In this document: positions 30,573 through 39,997 of the stretch, in pieces
Layout: every line of letters starts with the position of its first letter
Numbering within the stretch: the stretch's first letter is position 1
NCBI GenBank assembly: GCA_947581615.1
Contig: CANPVD010000104.1
Span: 95,959 to 159,958, forward strand
Source of the DNA: Candidatus Humimonas hydrogenitrophica
Lineage (GTDB): Bacteria; Gemmatimonadota; Gemmatimonadetes; Palauibacterales; Palauibacteraceae
DNA: 64,000 bases
Reading direction: 5' to 3'
Notes under the pieces: model-generated
What the model was told of the DNA's origin: nothing
Seen by the model: the letters and a program-made list of their open reading frames with translations, nothing else
The model's database searches: none
Made by a program: the position numbers and the translations under genes

Positions 30573-31849
30573 GCCACCGGGTCCCGCAGCACCGGCATCG
30601 TCATGCAGCGCGGTCCGCCCCCGCCCCGCACCAGCTCGGTCCCCTCGAACGCGATTACGAAGCGCTCGTCATCCTCGACCCACTCGTCGCCCGTGAGGAA
30701 GTCGACGCTGCGAATGATGCGGAAGCCGCCCTCGCGCTCCAGCGCCTCCAGGGTGTGCTCGTTGCGGTCGTAGGCGAGGAGCCGCCCCGGCCCCACCGCG
30801 AACAGGTTGCAGCCGCTTCCCCACTGCTCCCGCTCCTGCATGGTCCGCCGGTCGCCCCCGCAGGGGATGGGCGTGAGCGGCATGCCGAGATCGGCCAGGG
30901 CTTCGAACAGGTCCTCTCGTTCGCGCGTCTCGCGGTCGGCGACGCCCACGTGCAGCACCGGAAGGCGGGTGGGCCCCAGGAAGTACGGCGGAAACACGCA
31001 GCACTGCTCCCGGTCCAGCATCGTGAAGATCATGTCGAGGTGGATGGAGGTTCGGTGCGGCGGGAGGATGACGACGAGCAGGTTGGACACGGGCGTCATG
31101 GCCAGGAGCCGCTCGGCGAGGGCGTCGATGCCGGCCGCGCTCGTCCTCTCGGAGAGTCCGACCAGCACCAGGTCCTCGCGCAGCACGTGCACGTCGCCCC
31201 CCTCGATGCTCGTGTTCATGCGTCGCTCGCGCGTGCCGTCGTACAGCAATCCCCGGTTCTGTAGCGCGGGATGGTGCCGGAACAGGGTCCGCATGATGAG
31301 CTCTTCGGTCCAGCGCACCTCGTGGCGCATGGCGGAGATCGCCACCCCGTCCCCGATCACCTGGGCCGCGTCGCGGGTGAAGAACAGGTTGGGGAGCGGT
31401 GGAAGGCTGTAGCCCGCCTCGTTGACCAGCCCGGCCAGGGCGCCCCCGTGGCTCTCCTCGCCCTCGATGAACAGGCGGGCCAGCTCCTCGGGCCGGGCCT
31501 CGCGCGCCCGTTCACGGAAGGCGTCGTCCGAGCCCTGCAGGAGCTCCTCCCGGGCCTCGGGCTCGGCCAGGACGTCCACCAGCAAGTCCGACACTTCGTG
31601 GACCTCGGCGAAGCGCTCCAGGAGCGTCACGAAGCGCCCGTGCTCCCGGCGCGCACGCTCCAGGTCCAGGATGTCGTCGAACAGGTAGTCCTGCCGGTTG
31701 TCGGGCGTGACCACCGTGAGCTCCGGACCCGGGCTGTGGCAAATGACCCGCCGCAGGTTCCCGATCTCGCTCGCGATACCGACGCCCCGCTCGCCCATCG
31801 TCACCATGTCCTCGACTCCGTACCGCTGGCTCCGCCCCGCGACCGTCAC
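30569..31849 (-). CDS. arcA: Arginine deiminase
   Basis: This enzyme hydrolyses arginine to citrulline and ammonia, the first step of the arginine deiminase route that yields ATP without oxygen. The 426 residues contain LFFTRDAAQVI, NTSIEGGDVHVL, HLDMIFTMLD with the catalytic His and Asp, and the nucleophile Cys415 in GGGGPRCMTMPV; the active site is complete. The GTG start overlaps the rex stop as GTGA, which places it directly under Rex control. No ornithine carbamoyltransferase, carbamate kinase or arginine-ornithine antiporter gene lies in the window, so the rest of the pathway is elsewhere or the role is arginine catabolism alone. Confidence 0.95.
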   Translation of the reverse strand: MTVAGRSQRYGVEDMVTMGERGVGIASEIGNLRRVICHSPGPELTVVTPDNRQDYLFDDILDLERARREHGRFVTLLERFAEVHEVSDLLVDVLAEPEAREELLQGSDDAFRERAREARPEELARLFIEGEESHGGALAGLVNEAGYSLPPLPNLFFTRDAAQVIGDGVAISAMRHEVRWTEELIMRTLFRHHPALQNRGLLYDGTRERRMNTSIEGGDVHVLREDLVLVGLSERTSAAGIDALAERLLAMTPVSNLLVVILPPHRTSIHLDMIFTMLDREQCCVFPPYFLGPTRLPVLHVGVADRETREREDLFEALADLGMPLTPIPCGGDRRTMQEREQWGSGCNLFAVGPGRLLAYDRNEHTLEALEREGGFRIIRSVDFLTGDEWVEDDERFVIAFEGTELVRGGGGPRCMTMPVLRDPVA

Positions 31850-32502
31850 TTCCGCGACGGCATCCGGTCTCCGCTCGTCAGCACGAAGCTGAGGCCCTCC
31901 AGCTCGAGCGCCACGTCCATGGTACGCACAGTGACGTTGTCCGGCACGTCGATCTCGACCGGAGCGAAGTTGAGGATCGCGCCCACGCCCGCGCCCGCGA
32001 GCTCATCGGCCACGGCCTGCGCGGACTCGGGCGGCGTGGCGATGATTCCGAGCTCGATGTGCTGCATCCTCACGACCTCCGTGAGACGCTCGGCCGAGTA
32101 CAGCCGCACGCCCGACACGACCTGCCCGGTCTTGGCCGGGTCGGAGTCGAACGCGGCCGCGATGTCGAACCCTCGCCTCGCCAGATCCTGGTAGCCCAGG
32201 AGCGCGGAGCCTATCTTGCCGACGCCGACCAGGGCCACCCGCCAGCGCCGTCCCAGGCCGAGGATCCCCTCCAGCGTCCGCCGCAGCTCGTCCACCGTGT
32301 AGCCGCGCCCTCGCTTGCCGAACGAGCCGAACAGGCTGAGGTCCTTCCGCACCTGTGCGGGGGTGGTCCCGCAGCCGCGGGCCAATTGGCGGCTGGAAAC
32401 GAGCTCCCTGCCCTGCCGGGTCAGCTCGCGCAGGAAGCGCAGGTACACCGACAGGCGTCGAACCGTAGACTCGGAGATTCGGCGCTGCCCGCTAGGGCTC
32501 AT
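31846..32502 (-). CDS. rex: Redox-sensing transcriptional repressor Rex
   Basis: Rex represses genes when NAD is abundant and leaves DNA when NADH rises. The 218-residue protein has a winged-helix N-domain (STVRRLSVYLRFLREL, then SSRQLARGCGTTPAQVRKDLS and FGSFGKRGRGYTV). A Rossmann domain follows with VALVGVGKIGSALLGY and the AAAFDSDPAKTG acidic loop, ending in a dimer-swapping helix (VTVRTMDVALELEGLSFVL). The ATG at 32502 has no clear ribosome-binding sequence. A Rex operator and a good promoter lie just upstream, so the gene is very probably autoregulated. Its stop overlaps arcA as GTGA. Confidence 0.97.
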   Translation of the reverse strand: MSPSGQRRISESTVRRLSVYLRFLRELTRQGRELVSSRQLARGCGTTPAQVRKDLSLFGSFGKRGRGYTVDELRRTLEGILGLGRRWRVALVGVGKIGSALLGYQDLARRGFDIAAAFDSDPAKTGQVVSGVRLYSAERLTEVVRMQHIELGIIATPPESAQAVADELAGAGVGAILNFAPVEIDVPDNVTVRTMDVALELEGLSFVLTSGDRMPSRK

Positions 32503-32521
32503 GGCGGGGTCGCGGGGTCGC

Positions 32522-32539
32522 TTGTGAAAGGCTTCACAA
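32522..32539 (-). promoter_or_regulatory. Rex operator (ROP box)
   Basis: The sequence TTGTGAAAGGCTTCACAA is an 18-bp inverted repeat with perfect TTGTGAA and TTCACAA arms around a 4-base centre, matching the Rex consensus. It overlaps the predicted transcription start of rex (near 32537) and lies 20 bases before the rex ATG. Binding would block RNA polymerase when NADH is low. Confidence 0.93.
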
Positions 32540-32543
32540 GGCC

Positions 32544-32572
32544 AAGATAGAGCGATGGCGCGGCGGACTCAA
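32544..32572 (-). promoter_or_regulatory. Predicted promoter for rex operon
   Basis: The -35 TTGAGT (32567-32572), a 17-base spacer and the -10 TATCTT (32544-32549) lie on the minus strand. The start near 32537 falls inside the Rex operator. Confidence 0.7.
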
Positions 32573-32658
32573 CCGTGACGGAGCGAGGTCGGTCCGCGGC
32601 CTCCCCCCTGCCTCCCGGTGGACCGCCGGCCCCCTCCGAGCCACCCCGAGCGGCCCGC

Positions 32659-33477
32659 TCAGGCGTCGGTGTCCACTCCTCCGAACTCCGTCTCCTCGAG
32701 GCGCCGGGCCAGGGCCACGAACAGCTCGGGCGCCACCTGCTCGGGGCGGCTGCGCGGGTCCAGTCCGAGGGACCGGCACAGCGCCTCGGCACGCTCCCGC
32801 CCCAGGGCGAGCCCGGGCGCCGAGCGCAGGATCTTCTGCATCTGCTTGCGCCGCCATCCGAACGCCGCGCGGGTCAGGCGCCGGAGCCCGGGCTCCGGCA
32901 GTGCCGAGATGCGTCCGGGATCGGGATCGAGGATGACCGTCACCGACTCGACGTCGGGTATGGGCCGGAACGCGTTGCGGCTCACCGGGAAGGCGATCCG
33001 CGCCTCGGCCCGGGTCTGGACCCCCACCGACAGGCTCCCGTAGTCGCGACTCCCCGGTCCGGCGACGATGCGCTCGCCCACCTCCTTCTGCACCGTGACC
33101 ACGATCCGGACAGGCGCCGGCGCCAGAGCCAGGAACCGGAACAACAGGGGCGTCGTGATGCCGTACGGGAGGTTGGACAGGACCCGGTACGGGGACGCCA
33201 CCAGCCCGGCCAGGTCTCCCTCCAGCGCATCCCCGTGCACGACTTCGACATCGTCTCGGGCGAACCAGCGGACGGCGAGTTCCTCGGCCAGATGGTCGTC
33301 CTTCTCGACCAGCACCAGCCGCGCGACTCGGCCGACCAGGTGCGCGCTGAGCTCCCCGTGGCCGGGGCCGACCTCGAGGACCGTGTCGGCCGGCTCCACC
33401 TCCAGGGCATCGACGACCTTCCGCTGCAGGTTCGGGTCGATCAGGAAGTTCTGGCTCAGCGAGCGGCGCGCCTTCAA
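32659..33477 (-). CDS. rsmA: 16S rRNA dimethyladenosine transferase RsmA (KsgA)
   Basis: This enzyme dimethylates two adjacent adenosines near the 3' end of 16S rRNA during small-subunit maturation. The 272 residues begin with ARRSLSQNFLIDPNLQRKVV, the family hallmark. The SAM motif is VLEVGPGHGELSAHL, the acidic loop LVLVEKDDHLA, and the catalytic motif SNLPYGITTPLLF. The C-terminal VSRNAFRPIPDVESVTVIL is also typical. I chose a TTG start at 33477 because no ATG or GTG fits between the pta stop and the conserved start. It is the last gene of the leftward HIT-to-rsmA unit. Confidence 0.94.
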   Translation of the reverse strand: MKARRSLSQNFLIDPNLQRKVVDALEVEPADTVLEVGPGHGELSAHLVGRVARLVLVEKDDHLAEELAVRWFARDDVEVVHGDALEGDLAGLVASPYRVLSNLPYGITTPLLFRFLALAPAPVRIVVTVQKEVGERIVAGPGSRDYGSLSVGVQTRAEARIAFPVSRNAFRPIPDVESVTVILDPDPGRISALPEPGLRRLTRAAFGWRRKQMQKILRSAPGLALGRERAEALCRSLGLDPRSRPEQVAPELFVALARRLEETEFGGVDTDA

Positions 33478-33499
33478 GGGCCCATCCGGGAGTGGGAGG

Positions 33500-34441
33500 T
33501 CACTCCGCCAGGAGCGAGGCGATGCACGCCACGTGAACGATGTCTTCCACGTCCGCTCCCCGCGACAGGTCACACAGCGGGCGCGCCAGCCCCTGGAGGA
33601 TAGGCCCGAGGGCGCGGGCGCCCCCGAGTCGCTCGACGAGCTTGTAGGCGATGTTCGCCGCGCCGAGGTCCGGGAACACGAGGACGTTCGCCCGACCCGC
33701 GAGCGGCGAATCCGGCGCCTTGCGCGCGCACACCTCCGGCACCAGGGCCGCGTCCGCCTGCAGCTCGCCATCCGCGACCACGCCGGGATGCCGGGCGCGG
33801 AAGCGCTCGAAGGCCTCCCGTACGCGGGCCACACCGGGCGACTCGGCCGAGCCACGGGTGGAGAAGGACAGGAAGGCCACGCGCGGCTCGTCGCCCACGA
33901 TGCGGCGGCGCGCGCCGCAGGCGGCGTCCGCGATGTCCGCCAGCTGCTCCGGCGTCGGGTCGGGGACCACTCCCGCGTCCGTGAAGGTGAGGACCCCGGC
34001 CGGGGCCTCCGGACCGAGGGCACCTGACATGTAGAAGGCGCTCGACACCGTGTGGATCCCGGGGGCCATCCCCACCTGGTGCAGCCCGGCCCGGACGACC
34101 GCCGCGGTCGTGGCACGGGCGCCGGCCACCACGCCGTCCAGTCGTCCCGCGCCGAGCAGCGCGGCCGCCGCCGTCAGCGGATCGGGAGGCTCCGCGTCCT
34201 TCGCCTCGTCCCCGGAGCGCACCCGAACCAGCGCCGACGCCGCGGCGGGATCGATCCACTCCAGTCCGGAGTCCGCAGCCCGCCGCGCCCCCGCCGCACC
34301 GACCACCAGGACCGGCCGCACCAGCTCGCGCTCCGCCAGACGGGCGATGGCGAGCGCCGTGCGCTCCTCGTCCGCCTCCGGGAACCCGATACGACGCGGT
34401 CGTGCCCCGGCCCGGTCGCGCAGATCAGCCAGGAAGTCCAC
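33500..34441 (-). CDS. pta: Phosphate acetyl/butyryltransferase family protein
   Basis: The enzyme interconverts acyl-CoA and acyl phosphate. The 313 residues cover only the catalytic PTA_PTB domain, without the DRTGG regulatory domain of long Pta proteins. Conserved pieces are [18 protein letters not shown] at the N-terminus, [81 protein letters not shown] and [24 protein letters not shown]. Acetyl versus butyryl specificity is not certain. The GTG start follows AGGGG by 5 bases, 8 bases after the coaD stop. No acetate kinase gene is nearby. Confidence 0.88.
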   Translation of the reverse strand: MDFLADLRDRAGARPRRIGFPEADEERTALAIARLAERELVRPVLVVGAAGARRAADSGLEWIDPAAASALVRVRSGDEAKDAEPPDPLTAAAALLGAGRLDGVVAGARATTAAVVRAGLHQVGMAPGIHTVSSAFYMSGALGPEAPAGVLTFTDAGVVPDPTPEQLADIADAACGARRRIVGDEPRVAFLSFSTRGSAESPGVARVREAFERFRARHPGVVADGELQADAALVPEVCARKAPDSPLAGRANVLVFPDLGAANIAYKLVERLGGARALGPILQGLARPLCDLSRGADVEDIVHVACIASLLAE

Positions 34442-34449
34442 CGTCGCCC

Positions 34450-34947
34450 CTACGCGTCGCCCCGGGCCGGGGGACCGAAGCGCTCGACCATGCGCTCCAG
34501 CACGGCGGGCGGCACATACTCCGAAACGTCCCCACCCAGCCGCGCCACCTCCCGCACGAGGGACGCGCTCAGGAAGGTGTAGCGGTTGTCCGGCGCCATG
34601 AAGATCACGTCCAGCTCCGGCCACAGGGAGCGGTTCATGAGCGCCATCTGGAACTCGTACTCGAAGTCGCTCACCGCCCGCAGTCCGCGGATGATCAACC
34701 TCGCGTCCCGGGAGCGCGCGAAGTCCACCAGGAGTCCGGAGAAGGAGACCACCTCCAGGGCCGCCTCGTTCGCATACACCGAAGCGATGACCTGGACGCG
34801 CTCCTCGATGGTGAACAGGGCTCGCTTGTCCTGGGTGGAGGTCTCCGCCACGGCCACGATCAGGCGATCGACGATCCGGAGCCCCCGACGGATGATGTCG
34901 TCGTGTCCCAGCGTGAGGGGATCGAAGGACCCCGGGTACACGGCCAC
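34450..34947 (-). CDS. coaD: Phosphopantetheine adenylyltransferase
   Basis: CoaD makes dephospho-CoA from 4'-phosphopantetheine and ATP, the penultimate step of CoA synthesis. The 165 residues include the nucleotidyltransferase signature [20 protein letters not shown], then [37 protein letters not shown], and the ISSTxxR-equivalent [24 protein letters not shown]. The GTG at 34947 is preferred because GAGGAG lies 7 bases upstream and the family begins there. An upstream GTG at 34971 overlaps the rsmD stop as GTGA and would add 8 residues. RsmD-CoaD pairing is common in bacteria. Confidence 0.97.
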   Translation of the reverse strand: MAVYPGSFDPLTLGHDDIIRRGLRIVDRLIVAVAETSTQDKRALFTIEERVQVIASVYANEAALEVVSFSGLLVDFARSRDARLIIRGLRAVSDFEYEFQMALMNRSLWPELDVIFMAPDNRYTFLSASLVREVARLGGDVSEYVPPAVLERMVERFGPPARGDA

Positions 34948-34967
34948 GTGCTCGCTCCTCTGGGGCG

Positions 34968-35570
34968 TCACGAGTTCCTCCCGTGTGGCGGTTCGGGCTC
35001 CGGGCGATCGCCGGCCTCGGCCGGCTCCCCGGGCGGTCGCAGGAAGCTCAGAATGGTGTCTCCGTACGCGCGCCGCCACACCACCCCCCCCTCGCCCAGC
35101 GCGTCGGGAGCGTGCTCGACGCACAGCAGACCCGCGAAGCGCCACTCGGCGAGCGTCGCCGCGAGCCGCGCCGGCCAGGCGGAGGCGTAGGGAGGGTCGG
35201 CGAGCGCCACGTCGAACGGCGGCCGCTGTTCCGGGCCGGGCCGCGCGAGGCCCCCGAGGAAGGAGCCCACGTCGGTGCGCAGCACCCGGGACCGGTGCAG
35301 GACGCCCAGCACCTCCAGGTTCGCCTCGAGCACCCGGGACGCCTCGCGGCCCCGCTCCACAAACGTGACCTCGGCCGCACCCCGGGACAGCGCCTCGATC
35401 CCCAGCGCCCCGGACCCCGCGAACAGGTCCACCACCCGGGCGCCCGCTACCCCGGGACCCAGGGCGCTGAACCACGCTTCCCGAACCGCCTCCCTCGTGG
35501 GCCGTGTGGACCGGCCCGTCGGCACGGCGATCCTCCGTCCCCCCAGGGTCCCCGAGATGATGCGCAGCAC
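34968..35570 (-). CDS. rsmD: 16S rRNA (guanine966-N2)-methyltransferase RsmD
   Basis: This SAM-dependent enzyme methylates G966 of 16S rRNA. The 200-residue protein starts with [14 protein letters not shown], the conserved RsmD opening. Then come [15 protein letters not shown], the SAM motif [20 protein letters not shown], the acidic [13 protein letters not shown], and the catalytic DPPY in [13 protein letters not shown]. The C-terminal 20 residues are Pro-rich. The GTG start is 7 bases after the recJ stop with AGGGCGG upstream. Confidence 0.95.
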   Translation of the reverse strand: MLRIISGTLGGRRIAVPTGRSTRPTREAVREAWFSALGPGVAGARVVDLFAGSGALGIEALSRGAAEVTFVERGREASRVLEANLEVLGVLHRSRVLRTDVGSFLGGLARPGPEQRPPFDVALADPPYASAWPARLAATLAEWRFAGLLCVEHAPDALGEGGVVWRRAYGDTILSFLRPPGEPAEAGDRPEPEPPHGRNS

Positions 35571-35577
35571 GTCCGCC

Positions 35578-37326
35578 CTACGGTCCGACCACGGGCCGGA
35601 AGTCCAGCATCCGCGCCTGCAGTCGCTCCCGGCCCCGGTATCGGTCCCTGGAGAGCTCGAAGGCGACCTCCACCCGGGACGACGACGCTTCGCCCAGGCG
35701 TCCCCCCATGCCGAAGCCGATCGCCTCCAGCCGGCTATCGTCATCCCCGGCGAGGATGGCCTTGAGGTGGTCTCCGTCCGACCCGACGGTGGCCGATCGC
35801 TCGAAGCGTACGTCCCGTACGTGGAGGACGGGTCGGGGGTTGTCGGTGCCGAACGGGGCCAGGTACTCCAGGCCCCGCCACAGATCCTCGTCGACGTTCC
35901 GCAACGGCAGGGAGAGGTCAAGTTGGAGGTCGGGCTGCAGCGCCTCGGCCGTCAGCGTCCGGGCCGCCTCCTCCTCGAAGCGCAGGGCCAGCGCCTCCAG
36001 CCGTTCCCGCCGTACCTCGAGGCCGGCCGCCATGCGGTGGCCGCCGAAGCGCTCCAGCAAGTCCGAGCAAGCCTCGAGTGCTCGGTGCAGGTGGAAGCCG
36101 GGGATGGACCGCCCGGACCCGCGTCCGGGCTCCTCCCTCAGGCTCACGAGGATGACCGGACGATGAACCTGCTCCACGAGGCGAGAGGCCACGATGCCGA
36201 TCACGCCGGGGTGCCAGTCCTCGCCCCACAGCAGCACCGACCGGTCCCGCTCCGGGTCGTAGCGCTCGACGAGCTGCGCCTCGGCCTCGGCCCGCACGCG
36301 GCGGTCCTCCTGGCGTCGCTCCCGGTTGTGCATCTCCACGACAGAGGCCAGCCGCTCCGCCTCTCCCGGCTCGTCCGCCAGGAGGAGCCTCAGCCCCGTC
36401 TCCGCCGCGCCCACCCGTCCGGCCGCGTTCAGCCGGGGAGCGAGCCGGTAGCCGATGTCCGTGGCGCCCGGGCTCCCGCCCAGGTCGACACCCGCCGCCG
36501 AGGCCAGGGCCCTGAGGCCCGGCTTGCGCGTCCGTGACAGGGCGCCCAGCCCGGCTCGAACCAGGATCCTGTTCTCGTCGAGGAGCGGCACCAGGTCGGC
36601 CACCGTGCCGAGCGCCACCAGGTCCAGGTGACGGTTCAGCCCGTCCTGGGAGACCCCACCTCTCGCGTACAGGCCGGACAACAGCTTGAAGGCGACTCCC
36701 ACGCCGGCCAGGCCCTGGAACGGGTAACCGGCGTCCGAGCGGGCGGGGTCGACCACCGCGACGGCGTCCGGGAGCCGGGGCGACGGACGGTGGTGGTCGG
36801 TGACCACGACGTCGAGACCCATCCGCCCCGCCTCGGCCACCGCCTCGACCGCCGACACCCCGCAGTCCGCCGTGATGATCAGGCCGGCACCCAGGTCGCG
36901 CGCACGGGCGAGCCCGCCGTCACCGAGATCGTACCCGTCCCGGAGCCGGTGGGGGACGAACGGCTCGACCCGCGCGCCGAGCTCCCTCAGACCCAGGGTC
37001 AGCAGGGCCGCCGAGCACAGTCCGTCGGCGTCGTAGTCGCCGTGCACCAGGATGAGCTCCCCCCGGGCGATCGCACGGTCGACTCGATCGAGAGCCGCCG
37101 CCATGTCCGGGAGGAGATCGGGAGAGTGGAGGGCGTCGAAGGCGGGGCGGAGAAAGGCGCGGGCCTCGTCGGGCCCCCCGCGGCCCCGCCGCACCAGGAT
37201 CTCGCACACCGGCACGGGCAGCCCCACCGCCTCGCGCAGCCGGTCCACCAGAGCGCTGGGCACCTCCGGAGGTGGCACCCAGCGCGCCCGTAGCCGTGGA
37301 AGCACCGGCGTGGCCCGGAGTCTCAA
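35578..37326 (-). CDS. recJ: Single-stranded-DNA-specific exonuclease RecJ
   Basis: RecJ degrades single-stranded DNA 5' to 3' in recombination and mismatch repair. In the 582-residue protein the DHH phosphoesterase motifs are present: HGDYDADGLCSAALL near residue 95, ITADCGVSAVEA, and VVVTDHHRPSPRLP. The DHHA1 domain follows with SGRSIPGFHLHRALEAC and FGGHRMAAGLEV, and an OB-type C-terminal domain ends with ARMLDFRPVVGP. The start is read as TTG at 37326 with GGGG two bases upstream; a GTG a few codons later is an alternative. It lies 25 bases after the zinc-ribbon coiled-coil gene. Confidence 0.96.
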   Translation of the reverse strand: MRLRATPVLPRLRARWVPPPEVPSALVDRLREAVGLPVPVCEILVRRGRGGPDEARAFLRPAFDALHSPDLLPDMAAALDRVDRAIARGELILVHGDYDADGLCSAALLTLGLRELGARVEPFVPHRLRDGYDLGDGGLARARDLGAGLIITADCGVSAVEAVAEAGRMGLDVVVTDHHRPSPRLPDAVAVVDPARSDAGYPFQGLAGVGVAFKLLSGLYARGGVSQDGLNRHLDLVALGTVADLVPLLDENRILVRAGLGALSRTRKPGLRALASAAGVDLGGSPGATDIGYRLAPRLNAAGRVGAAETGLRLLLADEPGEAERLASVVEMHNRERRQEDRRVRAEAEAQLVERYDPERDRSVLLWGEDWHPGVIGIVASRLVEQVHRPVILVSLREEPGRGSGRSIPGFHLHRALEACSDLLERFGGHRMAAGLEVRRERLEALALRFEEEAARTLTAEALQPDLQLDLSLPLRNVDEDLWRGLEYLAPFGTDNPRPVLHVRDVRFERSATVGSDGDHLKAILAGDDDSRLEAIGFGMGGRLGEASSSRVEVAFELSRDRYRGRERLQARMLDFRPVVGP

Positions 37327-37351
37327 GTCCCCGGGCCGCGGAGGACCTCGA

Positions 37352-38089
37352 TCAGCGGTCCATCTCGTCCGCCGTCTCCTCCAGGGGGGCGTGCAGGATC
37401 ACGCCACAGCCCTCGCACCGGAACAGGGTCCGACCGGAGCGAATCTCGGCTTGCCGCTGGAGGGGCACGGCCGTGAAGCAGTTGCCGCAATGCCCGCCCA
37501 CCAGAGGGGCCAGGGCGCTCTCGGTTCGGCCCCGGCGGACCCTCTCGTACAGCTTGAGCGCCTCGTGGTCGATACCCTCGCTGCGATCCTTTCGACGATC
37601 GCGATGATCCGCGAGCTCCGTCTCCAGCTCCGCTCGCCGCGTCTCCACCTCGTCGGAGCGCTCCCGCAGGGAGTCCCGAGCCTCCGACATCTCGCCATCC
37701 AGGGTCCCGAGCACCTCCCGTGCGCTCTCCACCTGCTGCAGGTCGTCGAGCGCGTCGTTCTCGGCCGCTTCCAGGTTGCGTCGCGCCGCTTCGAGCTCGG
37801 CCCGGACCGCCATGTGCTGGCGCAGGTCCTGGACCTCGTCGGCCCGGTCCCGGAGTCGCTTGAGCGTGGCACGTCCCGCCTGGACGGATCTCTGGCTCTT
37901 CCGATAGGACTCTTCCGCCGTCTCCAGCTCCTGGCGTACCGCGTCCAGCCGCTTTCGCACCTCCGCCAGCCGCTCCTCCACCTCCTGGAGCGCCGGCTCG
38001 AGCGTGGCCAGTTCGGCCTCTCGCTCCTCGATGGCCGCGTCGATGTCCTGGAGGCCCCGGAGCGCCTCCACCGTGTCCTGTGATTCCAT
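37352..38089 (-). CDS. Coiled-coil protein with C-terminal C4 zinc ribbon
   Basis: This 245-residue protein is almost entirely helical coiled coil for the first 185 residues, with Glu/Arg-rich heptads such as VEERLAEVRKRLDAVRQELE. A C4 zinc ribbon follows: HCGNCFTAVPLQRQ and later FRCEGCGVIL. It matches the widespread zinc-ribbon family seen next to RNase H or dinuclear-metal genes in other bacteria, whose role is unknown though links to RNA or DNA metabolism are suspected. The neighbours recJ and dnaG fit that idea. The ATG follows an AGGAGAGGG ribosome-binding sequence. The 105 bases upstream, before the dnaG stop, show no clear promoter. Confidence 0.9.
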   Translation of the reverse strand: MESQDTVEALRGLQDIDAAIEEREAELATLEPALQEVEERLAEVRKRLDAVRQELETAEESYRKSQRSVQAGRATLKRLRDRADEVQDLRQHMAVRAELEAARRNLEAAENDALDDLQQVESAREVLGTLDGEMSEARDSLRERSDEVETRRAELETELADHRDRRKDRSEGIDHEALKLYERVRRGRTESALAPLVGGHCGNCFTAVPLQRQAEIRSGRTLFRCEGCGVILHAPLEETADEMDR

Positions 38090-38194
38090 TCCCTCTCCTG
38101 TCCCTGTCGTTCTCGGTCGTCTCCTACACCTAACCCGGGCGCCCTCCTCCGGTCCCCGGAACGAGCCAAACTCGCACGCGGCCCACGCCGCGCC

Positions 38195-39997
38195 TCACGG
38201 CGCTCCCGCGAACCTTCGTACCCAGCTCACGGGGATCCGGGCCTCCCGGAGCTCCCGTGCGAGCGCTTCCTTCTCGAGCAGGAGCTCCCGGGCCTGTTCG
38301 GCCTCGGCGAGCTCCAGCTCGCGATCGATCTCATCGAGCCGCTCCAGCCGGGTCCGGTACAGCACCCTCCGAAGGGAGTGCTCGAACACCTCGTCGGCGT
38401 TGGCCAGGTCGGTGGCATCGGATGCCAGCTCGCGGGCCGCATCCAGCTCCTCTCCCGTGAACAGCCCGGCGAGGTCGAGGTCACGACCCTGGGCCTCGAG
38501 GAGCCCGGCGGCAAGCGCACGAAGGCGGTCGTCCCGGAAGCCGGACGCTTCGAGGCCCGCCTCCCGGGCCCGCGCCACGTAGGTCGGGTCTCGAAGGAAG
38601 AGGAGCAAGAGGTTGCGCTCGGACACCCTGCCGGCGTCCACTGCCGCCGCGCCGATTCTGGGACGGACCGCGGCCGCACCACGGCCGCGCGGTGCGGCGC
38701 GCGCCTCCCGGGGGGCGCCCGCCCTGGCGACCTCGTGGACCAGAGTCTCCCGGCGGACCCCGGTGCGTTCGGCGGCGCGCGAGATGTACAGGTCCCTGAG
38801 GGCGGGGTCGCGGACGGCCCTGAGCGTGGACAGCAGGGCATCCACGGCGCGGCGGCGTCCGTCGATCGTCTCCAGGTAGCCCCGGCGCTCGAGGATCTGG
38901 AGTTTGCGCTCCAGCGCGTCCACGGCATCCCCGAGACAGGCCTGGAGCCGCCCCGTTCCCTTCTTGCCCCGCACCAGCGAGTCGGGGTCCTCGCCCTCCG
39001 GCAGCGTCACCACCATCGGCTCGGCACCCGCCGCCAGGAGCGCGTCGGCCGCCCGGAACGTGGCGCGCAGCCCGGCCCTGTCGCTGTCGTACAGGAGGAA
39101 GACCTTGCGCGCGTACTTCACGAGCGTCGCGGCCTGGTCCGTGGTGAGGGCGGTGCCCAGGGGGGCCACCACGTTCTCGAACCCGCTCGCGTGGAGCGAC
39201 AGGGCATCCATGTAACCCTCCACCACCAGGGCGGCCTCCTGACGACGGATGGCGTGACGGGCGCGGTTGAGCAGGTAGAGCGTGCGGCCCTTGGAGAAGA
39301 TCGGGGAATCCGGCGAGTTGATGTACTTGGGGACGTCGTCGCGTCCGGAGAGGTCGCGCCCGCCGAAGCCCACCGGTCGGTCCCGGAGGTCCTCGATCGG
39401 GAAAGTGATCCGGTCCCTGAAGCGATCGTACGATTCGTCGGCGCGCTCGCTGGTCGCCAGGAGGCCCACCTCGAGGAGGGAGGACTCCTCCAGCCCACGC
39501 GCGAGCGCCGCCTCCCGCAGGGCCCGCCAGCCGTCCGGGGCGTAGCCGAGCCGGTAGAGCCGCGCCGCTTCTGCGTCGAACCCCCGTGACTCCAGGTACG
39601 CCCGTCCCCGGGCCCCCGCCTCGGGGTCGGCCAGGCGCGCGGCGAACCACTCCGCCGCGAAGGCCACCGCCTCGCGCAGGGCCGCGTGGGGGTCCTCGCG
39701 TCGCTCGTCGTCCTCGGGGACCTCCACCCCCGCCCTCTCGGCCACGTAGCGCACGGCCGAGGGGAAGTCGAGCCCCAGCCGCTTCATGACGAAGCTGAAC
39801 ACGTCCCCCCCCTCGCCGCACACGAAGCACTTGAAGATGCCGCGCGCGGGATCGACGGAGAAGTTGGGTCCCTCGCCGCCGTGCAGGGGACACGGCCCGC
39901 GGTAGGTCTTTCCCGAGCGCTTCAGGCTCGTGTGCTCCGAGCAGATCTCGACCAGATCGGCCCGGGAGCGGACCTCTTCGATGACTTCGTCCCTCAC
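38195..39997 (-). CDS. dnaG: DNA primase
   Basis: DnaG lays RNA primers for lagging-strand synthesis. The 600-residue protein has an N-terminal CHC2 zinc finger (CPLHGGEGPNF, then FKCFVCGEGGDVFSF). The RNA polymerase core has the TOPRIM motifs VVEGYMDALSLHASG and FLLYDSDRAGLRA. FGGRDLSGRDDVPKYINSP is conserved. The C-terminal helicase-binding domain occupies about residues 440-600 and is diverged. The GTG start overlaps the mutS2 stop as GTGA. The typical rpoD partner is not next to it. Confidence 0.97.
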   Translation of the reverse strand: MRDEVIEEVRSRADLVEICSEHTSLKRSGKTYRGPCPLHGGEGPNFSVDPARGIFKCFVCGEGGDVFSFVMKRLGLDFPSAVRYVAERAGVEVPEDDERREDPHAALREAVAFAAEWFAARLADPEAGARGRAYLESRGFDAEAARLYRLGYAPDGWRALREAALARGLEESSLLEVGLLATSERADESYDRFRDRITFPIEDLRDRPVGFGGRDLSGRDDVPKYINSPDSPIFSKGRTLYLLNRARHAIRRQEAALVVEGYMDALSLHASGFENVVAPLGTALTTDQAATLVKYARKVFLLYDSDRAGLRATFRAADALLAAGAEPMVVTLPEGEDPDSLVRGKKGTGRLQACLGDAVDALERKLQILERRGYLETIDGRRRAVDALLSTLRAVRDPALRDLYISRAAERTGVRRETLVHEVARAGAPREARAAPRGRGAAAVRPRIGAAAVDAGRVSERNLLLLFLRDPTYVARAREAGLEASGFRDDRLRALAAGLLEAQGRDLDLAGLFTGEELDAARELASDATDLANADEVFEHSLRRVLYRTRLERLDEIDRELELAEAEQARELLLEKEALARELREARIPVSWVRRFAGAP

